From a virus, in the IMG/VR virus record IMGVR_UViG_3300042474_001185, positions 1 through 64,000 of that record: 64,000 bases of DNA. One strand, 5' to 3'. This document shows, piece by piece, positions 58,088 through 64,000 of the stretch (positions are counted from its first letter, which is position 1; the number at the start of each line of letters is the position of its first letter). The position numbers were made by a program, and so were the translations under genes. Under the pieces are notes generated by a model. It was not told the origin of the DNA. It saw only the letters and a program-made list of their open reading frames with translations, and made no database searches.

Positions 58088-60313
58088 ATGAGTTGGTACA
58101 ACGATTTCAAAACAGGTACAAAGGATTATCTAACAAAAGGTAATTCAAAACAATCAAAGACTTATAGTAAGTATGGTAGCTCCTCTTGGTGGATGAGTGA
58201 TTGGGATGACACAGGTTATTCTAATTCGTTCACTACTACACAAGTTAAATCAAAGAACTTGTATAAGATGGCAGCTCATCGTAGAGCAATCGCTAACTTC
58301 GTAAGTATTGTAACAGGTAAAGCTATACCTGTAAAATTTAACACCAAAGGTAATTCATACACCGATGGTACTACAGTAGTAATTTCATCCAAAGTAGCAG
58401 AACCAAATGAGTTTGACCCGGCAGTAGGGTTGGCATTGCATGAAGGTTCACACATTAAGTTATCCAATTTTAAGTTATTGGCTGATATGTACCAATCTAT
58501 TCAAAAAGTAGTTGGACCGGCTAAATTAAAAGAATGGCAGGAAACCGCTAAAAAGAAAAACATTGATGATATTATCTATACCATTAAGGATATTCTTAAC
58601 TGGGTAGAGGATAGACGTATTGACCAATTCATATTTGATGGTGCACCGGGTTATAGAGATTACTATCGTTCAATGTATGATAAGTACTTTAATGACCCTG
58701 CTATTGATAAGGGTATGCAATCCGATGAATTCAAAACGGAAACAATGGATGCTTATATGTTCCGTTTGATTAACTTACATTCTAAGTTCAGTAAAGCAAA
58801 CGCACTTAAAGGTTTGAGTGAGATTACAAAGATAGCTAAGTTATCAGATATCAATCGTTTAAAAACTACGGATGATGCCTTAGTAGTTGCTTGTGATATC
58901 TTTGAGGTTATTCTTAACAACATAGATGCCGAAGAACAAAAAGCTGAGAACAAAGCTAATGGTAAGAAACAAAAAGGTAATGGTAACGGACAAGGACAAG
59001 CTCAGCAAGCAGGTGAGGGCGAAGAAGAAGCTGGTGAAGATGATATTGAAGTAGAGATGGGTGATGGTGGTAGTGAAGGTATGGGTGATGATGGTGAAGA
59101 TTTTGATGAGGCTGGTGATAATGGACCTGCTGAACCCGGTAAAGGTGTGGTAGGTAAGATTAAAGCAGTATTAGGTGGTAAGGGTAAAGGTAAACCTGCC
59201 GATGGTAAGTTATCCCAAAGGCAAATGGATATCCTTAAAAAGAAAATTGAAAAGCAAAAAGAATTCCTAAGAGGTGAAGTTAAGAAAGGTAGTGTAAGTA
59301 GTAGTGAAAATAAATCATTAGATACCATTGACCAATCTGGTACTGAATTAAAGAAGGTAGGTGAGGAATTGGCAAATGGTAAGGTAGTAACGAAAGGTAT
59401 TGATTGTATTGTTGTTAAGAAGATGACACAAACCTTATTAGAATCGCATGATTTCCCATTATCATCTTTACGATACAACGCCAAAGAAGGTGAGCATCAG
59501 TGTCAATCACAATGTGCTAGTGAGGTAGCTGAAGGCATTCGTATTGGTACGGTATTGGGTAAGAAGTTGCAAGTTCGTAGTGAGAGTAGAGAAACAATCT
59601 TCAATCGCCAATTGGTTGGTAGAATGGATAAGAGAATGATTTCATCTTTGGGTTTTGGAAATGAGCATGTGTTCTATACAAAAGAGATTGATGCATATAA
59701 GAAAGCTAACTTACATATTTCAGTAGATGCCTCTGGTTCTATGAGTGGTACGAAATGGAGAAAGACTATGACTAACGTTGTAGCATTGGCTAAGGCAGTT
59801 AGTATGATTCCTAATTTAGAAATTCAAATTAGTTTCCGTACTACGTCTGGTGAGTTACCTTATATCGTAGTTGCTTATGATAGTAGAGTTGATAAGTTTA
59901 TCAAAGTAAAAACTTTGTTCCAATACTTACAGCCGGGTGGTACAACGCCGGAAGGATTGGCATTTGAAGGTGTGATGAAACAAATGGTGGGTAGTACTAC
60001 TGATGTTGATAGTTACTTCTTAAATATATCCGATGGTGAACCTTACTTTCACGGTAAAGGTTACAACTATCACGGTTATTACGCTAGTAAGCATACCCGT
60101 AAGATGGTAGATAAGATTGAGGCTATGGGTATCAAAGTAATGAGTTACTTTGTTAGTGATTATAGTGGTGATATGGATTCTACATCTGGTAGTGGTAAAG
60201 TATTCAAAGATTGTTATGGTAAAGCAGCTCATTATATCAATGTAACAAATGTAAACGAAGTAGTTCGCACAATGAATAAATTGTTTATGAATAAGCCCGC
60301 TGGTATTGAATAA
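58088..60313 (+). CDS. VWA-domain protein with HExxH motif (MoxR partner)
   Basis: This 741-residue protein has an N-terminal region with a zinc-protease-like H118-E-G-S-H122 (VGLALHEGSHIKLSN) and helical DRRIDQFIFDGAPGYR. A highly acidic low-complexity linker follows (about residues 290-355). The C-terminal von Willebrand A domain has the metal site D547-x-S-x-S in LHISVDASGSMSGTKW, with TPEGLAFEGVM and FLNISDGEPYF. It is paired with the AAA+ ATPase at 60494. The layout resembles CobT/CoxE or DUF2201-type proteins that work with MoxR ATPases as chaperone-like machines. The target is unknown. Confidence 0.88.
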   Translation: MSWYNDFKTGTKDYLTKGNSKQSKTYSKYGSSSWWMSDWDDTGYSNSFTTTQVKSKNLYKMAAHRRAIANFVSIVTGKAIPVKFNTKGNSYTDGTTVVISSKVAEPNEFDPAVGLALHEGSHIKLSNFKLLADMYQSIQKVVGPAKLKEWQETAKKKNIDDIIYTIKDILNWVEDRRIDQFIFDGAPGYRDYYRSMYDKYFNDPAIDKGMQSDEFKTETMDAYMFRLINLHSKFSKANALKGLSEITKIAKLSDINRLKTTDDALVVACDIFEVILNNIDAEEQKAENKANGKKQKGNGNGQGQAQQAGEGEEEAGEDDIEVEMGDGGSEGMGDDGEDFDEAGDNGPAEPGKGVVGKIKAVLGGKGKGKPADGKLSQRQMDILKKKIEKQKEFLRGEVKKGSVSSSENKSLDTIDQSGTELKKVGEELANGKVVTKGIDCIVVKKMTQTLLESHDFPLSSLRYNAKEGEHQCQSQCASEVAEGIRIGTVLGKKLQVRSESRETIFNRQLVGRMDKRMISSLGFGNEHVFYTKEIDAYKKANLHISVDASGSMSGTKWRKTMTNVVALAKAVSMIPNLEIQISFRTTSGELPYIVVAYDSRVDKFIKVKTLFQYLQPGGTTPEGLAFEGVMKQMVGSTTDVDSYFLNISDGEPYFHGKGYNYHGYYASKHTRKMVDKIEAMGIKVMSYFVSDYSGDMDSTSGSGKVFKDCYGKAAHYINVTNVNEVVRTMNKLFMNKPAGIE

Positions 60314-60324
60314 TTCATAACTTG

Positions 60325-60395
60325 TTGAGAATCAATGGATTATAACTGGTTGAAAATCAATCACTTATGTAACTCATTGATTCTCAATAAACAAT
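60325..60395 (+). repeat. Three TTGA-TCAA elements forming an inverted repeat
   Basis: TTGAGAATCAATG (60325-60337) and CATTGATTCTCAA (60375-60387) are a perfect 13-bp inverted repeat. A third element, TTGAAAATCAAT (60350-60361), sits between them. The last unit continues as TAAACAAT, matching 57994. Confidence 0.7.
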
Positions 60396-60417
60396 CTTTT
60401 TAAGTAAGCAAAATAAA

Positions 60418-60449
60418 TTAGGTAATCTCAGGAAAGTTTCGTATCTTTA
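60418..60449 (+). promoter_or_regulatory. Bacteroidota-type promoter for the AAA+ gene
   Basis: TTAG at 60418-60421 (one mismatch to TTTG) and TATCTTTA at 60442-60449 are 20 bases apart, in the context GGTAATCTCAGG and TTTCGTATCTTTAC shared with other promoters here. Confidence 0.7.
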
Positions 60450-60493
60450 CGAAGTAAAGTTGATAAATTATATAAACATTAAATAACCCCGTT

Positions 60494-61699
60494 ATGGTAA
60501 AGTCTAAAAAAGACAAAGTAAGTAACCAAATTTACAAAGTTGTAAAAGTTGGTACACATTTTAAGTTGGCAAATACAGCCGGTACAATTGTAGGTACGAA
60601 TGGTATAAACACAGGTACTCGTAAGAAAGCTTATGAGACTAAGAAAGCTCTTAGAGAGGTAGTAGGTAAAGGTGGAAAAATTTCATATCGTTTAGTTGAT
60701 ATGAAAGAATATTCGGATTTAGTTGCTCCATTAAAGAGTAACGCTGAAGTGAATAACGAAGTGAGTAGTGCGCATGAAGATATCAAAAACTTCATACACA
60801 ATGATTCAGTAGCATTAAAGCCTGAATCAATCGTAATGACTGACCTTAAGTGGAAGTACTTAATTCGTTCAGCAGTTAGAGCAAAAAATATTATGATGAC
60901 TGGACCTGCTGGTTGTGGTAAAACAATGGCAGCTAAAGCATTAACTAAAGGTTTAAATCGTCCTGATTTCTACTTTAACTTAGGTGCTACGCAGGATGCT
61001 AGAGCAACCTTAATTGGTAACACACACTTTGATAGTAAGAAGGGTACATTCTTTAGTGAATCTGCTTTCGTAAAAGCTATCAGTACTAAAAACGCTGTTA
61101 TCTTATTGGATGAGTTGAGTAGAGCACATCCGGACGCTTGGAATATCTTAATGACAGTATTGGACCAGGGCCAAAGGTACTTAAGATTGGATGAGGCTGT
61201 TAATTCTCCAATTGTGAATGTGGCTGAAGGTGTAACCTTTATCGCTACCGCTAATATCGGGGGTGAATACACGTCAACACGTGTTATTGATAGAGCAATT
61301 ATGGACCGTTTCACTACAATTGAAATGGATGTGTTGAATGATGAGCAAGAATTTGGATTATTGAAATATATGTACCCAGCGGTGAATGAAGAAGATTTGA
61401 AAGCAGTAGCTGAAATCGCTCATCACACTCGTGAGGTAAGTAAGGGTGGTGATGGTAAGTTGAGTACAATGGTATCAACTCGTGCTAGTGTTGAAGTAGC
61501 TGGGTTGTTGTATGATGGATTCAATTTGTTTGAAGCAGCTGAGATTGGTATTTTCCCATTCTTTAGTAACGATGGTGGAGCAGATAGTGAAAGAACTTAT
61601 GTGAAGCAATTAGTTCAGAAGTATGTGAAGGACGAGAAGGCTGATGAGAAATTATTCACCGAACCAACCGAAGAAGATAGTGAAACTATTGTTTGGTAG
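60494..61699 (+). CDS. MoxR-type AAA+ ATPase
   Basis: This 401-residue protein has a non-ATPase N-terminal part of about 115 residues, then Walker A MTGPAGCGKTMAAKAL, the LGATQDARATLIGNTHF loop, Walker B AVILLDELSRA, sensor 1 FIATANIGGEYT, and the arginine-finger region DRAIMDRFTT. These features are of MoxR/CbbQ/CobS type. It should use ATP to remodel a protein or complex together with the VWA protein upstream. The N-terminal part contains KAYETKKALREVVGKGGK and may bind substrate. It ends 28 bases before a terminator. Confidence 0.9.
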   Translation: MVKSKKDKVSNQIYKVVKVGTHFKLANTAGTIVGTNGINTGTRKKAYETKKALREVVGKGGKISYRLVDMKEYSDLVAPLKSNAEVNNEVSSAHEDIKNFIHNDSVALKPESIVMTDLKWKYLIRSAVRAKNIMMTGPAGCGKTMAAKALTKGLNRPDFYFNLGATQDARATLIGNTHFDSKKGTFFSESAFVKAISTKNAVILLDELSRAHPDAWNILMTVLDQGQRYLRLDEAVNSPIVNVAEGVTFIATANIGGEYTSTRVIDRAIMDRFTTIEMDVLNDEQEFGLLKYMYPAVNEEDLKAVAEIAHHTREVSKGGDGKLSTMVSTRASVEVAGLLYDGFNLFEAAEIGIFPFFSNDGGADSERTYVKQLVQKYVKDEKADEKLFTEPTEEDSETIVW

Positions 61700-61727
61700 T
61701 GTTAAGGGGTTAGCCTCCAAACATAAC

Positions 61728-61755
61728 GGGAGGGCTTCGGTCCTCCCATTTTTTT
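61728..61755 (+). terminator. Rho-independent terminator with UUCG tetraloop
   Basis: GGGAGGGC-TTCG-GTCCTCCC (61728-61747) forms an 8-bp stem with one G-T wobble, closed by C(TTCG)G, followed by ATTTTTTT. It ends the VWA/AAA+ transcript. Confidence 0.92.
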
Positions 61756-61775
61756 AACCCTATAAAATTTAAATT

Positions 61776-61952
61776 ATGAAAGAAAATTATTTTAATTATT
61801 GGTATAAAAAATTCATCAAAGATGGATTGAAGGCATGTAAAACAATTGTTGGATTAGGTATCGCAGTAGGATTATGGTATTCGGTTAATTTACCAATTGG
61901 TATTATGTTCTTTGGTTGGGTATTGATAGAAGCATTAATAGATAGAAATTAA
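61776..61952 (+). CDS. Small membrane protein
   Basis: This 58-residue protein starts MKENYFNYWYKKFIKDGL and has two hydrophobic segments (TIVGLGIAVGLWYSV and LPIGIMFFGWVLIEALI). No family is recognised. It is the first gene after the terminator and begins a run of three membrane proteins. Confidence 0.65.
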   Translation: MKENYFNYWYKKFIKDGLKACKTIVGLGIAVGLWYSVNLPIGIMFFGWVLIEALIDRN

Positions 61953-61963
61953 AAAAAACAAAA

Positions 61964-62137
61964 ATGAAAAAATTTAGTGTAAGCGAAATGCTTATTTTGG
62001 TGGTATGTGTAGTGTGTATATTCGTAAGTGAATACATCTACTTAGTTCAAGACAATATATTAAAAGCAATCTTTATAGGTTTATGGCCACCAACCATATT
62101 GGGATTGTTAAACTTTATTAATATCAAAAGAAAGTAA
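61964..62137 (+). CDS. Small membrane protein
   Basis: This 57-residue protein starts MKKFSVSEMLILVVCVVCIF, a transmembrane helix, followed by a short polar stretch and a second hydrophobic segment (AIFIGLWPPTILGLLNFI). It ends Lys/Arg-rich. No family is recognised. The next gene begins one base after its stop. Confidence 0.65.
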   Translation: MKKFSVSEMLILVVCVVCIFVSEYIYLVQDNILKAIFIGLWPPTILGLLNFINIKRK

Positions 62138-62138
62138 A

Positions 62139-62516
62139 ATGGAAAATTTAGATATAATAATTCTTACATCTATTGTTTCAACATTATTCATTGTATTTGG
62201 TATTGTTATGTATAAGGAATTCAAAAATGCATCTGACCAAAGTGATGATTTGTATGATAACGGCCCTAGAGCAAATATGATTAGGTTCATTGGTTCTATG
62301 TTTGATAGTGAATCAACACGTAAGATGACAAAGAAAGAAAAGGTAGCGGTATATAACGCAGTTAAACGAACTATATCGGATATGGAAAGTGATGGTGTAT
62401 ATTTTCCTGAAGATGTTAAACAGGAGCTTGAAAAGAAAAGAGAAGAATTACATTGTGAATATAGTGGGCTACCATCAGTAAAAGCATATGAATCAGTTAA
62501 TAATATTATTAAATAA
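62139..62516 (+). CDS. Membrane-anchored hypothetical protein
   Basis: This 125-residue protein has an N-terminal transmembrane helix (LDIIILTSIVSTLFIVFGIVM) and a soluble helical C-terminal region (TRKMTKKEKVAVYNAVKRTI; VKQELEKKREEL). No family is recognised. It is part of the membrane-protein run just upstream of folE. Confidence 0.7.
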   Translation: MENLDIIILTSIVSTLFIVFGIVMYKEFKNASDQSDDLYDNGPRANMIRFIGSMFDSESTRKMTKKEKVAVYNAVKRTISDMESDGVYFPEDVKQELEKKREELHCEYSGLPSVKAYESVNNIIK

Positions 62517-62521
62517 ATTAT

Positions 62522-63148
62522 ATGTTAAGTAAAGCAAACGGAAACGAAGTAATAGATAAGTTTGAAAAGAGTAAACGATTGGATTCGGCAGCTAAATACT
62601 ATGGCCTGTTTTTAGAATCATTGGGATTTGATTACGAATCTGACCCTCAAACAATAGATACCCCTAAGAGAGTAGCTAAGGCTTGGTTGGATGATTTGAT
62701 TAAAGGTAGTATAACAAAGGAACCTGATATCACTGTGTTCCCAAATGAGGAGCATTACAATGGTGTGGTTATTCAGACGGGTATCAAAGTTAATTCAATG
62801 TGTGCTCATCATAACTTACCTTTCTATGGATATGCAGCTGTTGCTTACATACCTAAAGAAAATGTAATTGGATTGAGTAAGTTGAATAGAATTGTAGAAT
62901 GGTTTAGTAGGAGACCTCAAATGCAGGAATCCCTAACGGCTCAAATACATAAATTCGTTAGTGATAAATTGCAGTGTGATGATGTGGCTGTATCAATTAG
63001 TGGACATCACCTTTGTTGTGGTATGAGGGGAGTACAACATCCCGATAGTGTAATGACCACCAACAAATTTAGTGGGGCATTTGTGGAGAAAGATAACTTA
63101 GTAAGACAGGAATTTCTACATGCAATTAAAATGAATAATTTAAAATAA
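62522..63148 (+). CDS. folE: GTP cyclohydrolase I
   Basis: This 208-residue enzyme converts GTP to dihydroneopterin triphosphate. It has DTPKRVAKAWLDDL, the zinc-binding VNSMCAHHNLPFYGYAAVAYIP, IGLSKLNRIVEWFSRRPQMQE, and HHLCCGMRGVQ with the second zinc Cys. All active-site blocks are intact. In phages FolE commonly supplies the first step of 7-deazaguanine (preQ0) synthesis for DNA modification, or folate for nucleotide synthesis. No queC, queD or queE is in this window; they could lie downstream. Confidence 0.95.
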   Translation: MLSKANGNEVIDKFEKSKRLDSAAKYYGLFLESLGFDYESDPQTIDTPKRVAKAWLDDLIKGSITKEPDITVFPNEEHYNGVVIQTGIKVNSMCAHHNLPFYGYAAVAYIPKENVIGLSKLNRIVEWFSRRPQMQESLTAQIHKFVSDKLQCDDVAVSISGHHLCCGMRGVQHPDSVMTTNKFSGAFVEKDNLVRQEFLHAIKMNNLK

Positions 63149-63153
63149 ACGTT

Positions 63154-63315
63154 ATGAGTAATCAAACAAACAATTGGATGGAGAAATTAGCAAAGAGCTA
63201 TAAGTTACCAACCGAACAACCGATAGTAAATAAAGAGAAAGTATCACTCCTAAAAGAATCTCAATTGAAGATTATAATGGGGAGGGATAAAAAAGATTTG
63301 GTAAATAAGAAATAA
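63154..63315 (+). CDS. Small hypothetical protein
   Basis: This 53-residue protein begins MSNQTNNWMEKLAKSYKLPT and is basic at its end. It has no recognised family. It starts six bases after folE. Its last codons overlap the promoter for the next gene. Confidence 0.6.
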   Translation: MSNQTNNWMEKLAKSYKLPTEQPIVNKEKVSLLKESQLKIIMGRDKKDLVNKK

Positions 63316-63328
63316 TTTCGTATATTTG
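63297..63328 (+). promoter_or_regulatory. Bacteroidota-type promoter for the 63346 gene
   Basis: TTTG at 63297-63300 and TATATTTG at 63321-63328 are 20 bases apart. The -33 box is inside the end of the preceding small gene. Confidence 0.75.
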
Positions 63329-63345
63329 TATAAATAAAATTAGTT

Positions 63346-63609
63346 ATGAAAACATTTAAAGACTTAGAATTCATTGAACATCCTAGTCATATGGGAGGTG
63401 TTCAATCTCGTATCCAATTTGATAATGGATATGGTGCTAGTGTAGTTAAAACTCCTTATACCTATGGAGGTGATAAAGGTTTGTATGAATTAGCAGTATT
63501 AGATAGTGAAGGGCATTTAACATACGCTACTTCGGTTACGAATGATGTGATTGGATATTTAAGACCGGAAGATGTAACTGATGTATTGGCTAAAATTCAA
63601 CAACTATAA
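63346..63609 (+). CDS. Hypothetical 87-residue protein
   Basis: This protein has a beta-rich core (VQSRIQFDNGYGASVVKTPYT; GLYELAVLDSEGHLTYATSV) and a C-terminal helix (RPEDVTDVLAKIQQL). The layout resembles small phage-encoded proteins that bind nucleotides or DNA, but no family is assigned. It has its own promoter 18 bases upstream. Confidence 0.65.
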   Translation: MKTFKDLEFIEHPSHMGGVQSRIQFDNGYGASVVKTPYTYGGDKGLYELAVLDSEGHLTYATSVTNDVIGYLRPEDVTDVLAKIQQL

Positions 63610-63610
63610 T

Positions 63611-64000
63611 ATGATAGCTAATATACTAAGAGGTACAAAGAGAAATCCATATTCAGCATCCAAAGTAAGAAAGATGCGTAGTGATAGATTACTTACTAAG
63701 GCTAAGAAGGATGGAGTTAGTAATGACCAAGTCCAATTTTATTTAGGTAAGTTACAGGCTGCGGGACATATGAGACTAAATAATATGAGTAATTTTGATG
63801 TTCAGATTGAAGCCGGAGTAAACCCTGGCCAAGCACTAAAAGAAACTAGAATAACATTCGCTACTTTTATAGAGAAGGGAATGGGTGAAAAACCGCATAT
63901 GACTGGTTATTTGACATCGGCTAGTGATAATGATAAACAATATAAATTAAAGGGTTGGTTTAATGAGGATGGAACATTCCGAATTGAACTTGTAAACTAA
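63611..64000 (+). CDS. Hypothetical 129-residue protein
   Basis: The frame starting at ATG 63611 ends with the last base of the window (TAA 63998-64000), so it is complete. The N terminus is basic (MIANILRGTKRNPYSASKVRKM), followed by a helical part (DGVSNDQVQFYLGKLQAAG) and a beta-rich C terminus (TGYLTSASDNDKQYKLKGWF). An upstream in-frame ATG at 63581 lies in the previous gene. No family is recognised. Confidence 0.65.
   Translation: MIANILRGTKRNPYSASKVRKMRSDRLLTKAKKDGVSNDQVQFYLGKLQAAGHMRLNNMSNFDVQIEAGVNPGQALKETRITFATFIEKGMGEKPHMTGYLTSASDNDKQYKLKGWFNEDGTFRIELVN

Noticed and set aside
1-64000. tRNA genes or integrase/attachment sites
   Set aside because: Reading the gaps gave no cloverleaf-like sequence, no recombinase gene and no long direct repeat suggesting an attachment site.

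Overview
The window looks like part of the genome of a large tailed phage (T4-like myovirus type) that infects a member of the Bacteroidota. The T4-type replication core supports the phage reading: family B DNA polymerase, sliding clamp, both clamp-loader subunits, dUTPase and a RecB/Cas4-type nuclease. Fibre-like structural genes and about 75 genes on one strand, mostly with overlapping or nearly touching ends, support it too. The host reading rests on promoters: at least nine sites have TTTG, exactly 20 bases, then TAnnTTTG or TAnnTTTA, the Bacteroidota -33/-7 signature. The DNA is clearly AT-rich by eye. No tRNA, rRNA, CRISPR array, insertion sequence or integrase was seen, and no gap exceeds 300 bases.

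Layout. 1-3.3 kb: end of a class II ribonucleotide reductase, thioredoxin, a 2OG-Fe(II) oxygenase and two Mom-like DNA-modification paralogues. 3.4-7.4 kb: an orphan 614-residue protein and two glycosyltransferases, one of procollagen/PLOD type. 7.4-15.5 kb: replication genes, with a DruA-like DUF4338 gene among them. 15.5-20.8 kb: two glycosyltransferases and a collagen-like Gly-Thr-Ser fibre protein. 21-39.7 kb: a very large sugar block, with glycosyltransferases, UDP-GlcNAc 2-epimerase, an aminotransferase/acyl-carrier/AMP-ligase/SDR/GNAT set, GDP-fucose synthase with a GT11 fucosyltransferase, two more epimerases, and a heptose-type kinase next to a phosphatase-nucleotidyltransferase fusion. 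39.7-48.5 kb: fibre-like proteins, a subtilase and two mucin-like Thr/Pro/Ala-repeat proteins. 48.5-58 kb: more glycosyltransferases, a radical SAM/SPASM protein, APS kinase, an HxGH nucleotidyltransferase, DUF2061, an HTH-HNH protein, small membrane or basic proteins, a SET protein and a sulfotransferase-like protein. 58-64 kb: a VWA protein with an HExxH motif beside a MoxR-type AAA+ ATPase, small membrane proteins, GTP cyclohydrolase I and hypotheticals.

How it may work together. The outstanding feature is a phage-borne glycan factory: about 16 glycosyltransferases, sugar-nucleotide enzymes, an ACP-dependent acyl-transfer set, two methyltransferases, and PAPS synthesis plus a sulfotransferase. 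It surrounds genes for low-complexity, Thr/Ser-rich proteins of mucin-like and collagen-like type. My main hypothesis is that the phage builds decorated, possibly fucosylated, acylated and sulfated glycans on its own fibre proteins. Remodelling of the host surface glycan, or of modified DNA, is the main alternative. The enzyme families are well supported by motifs; the substrate is inference.
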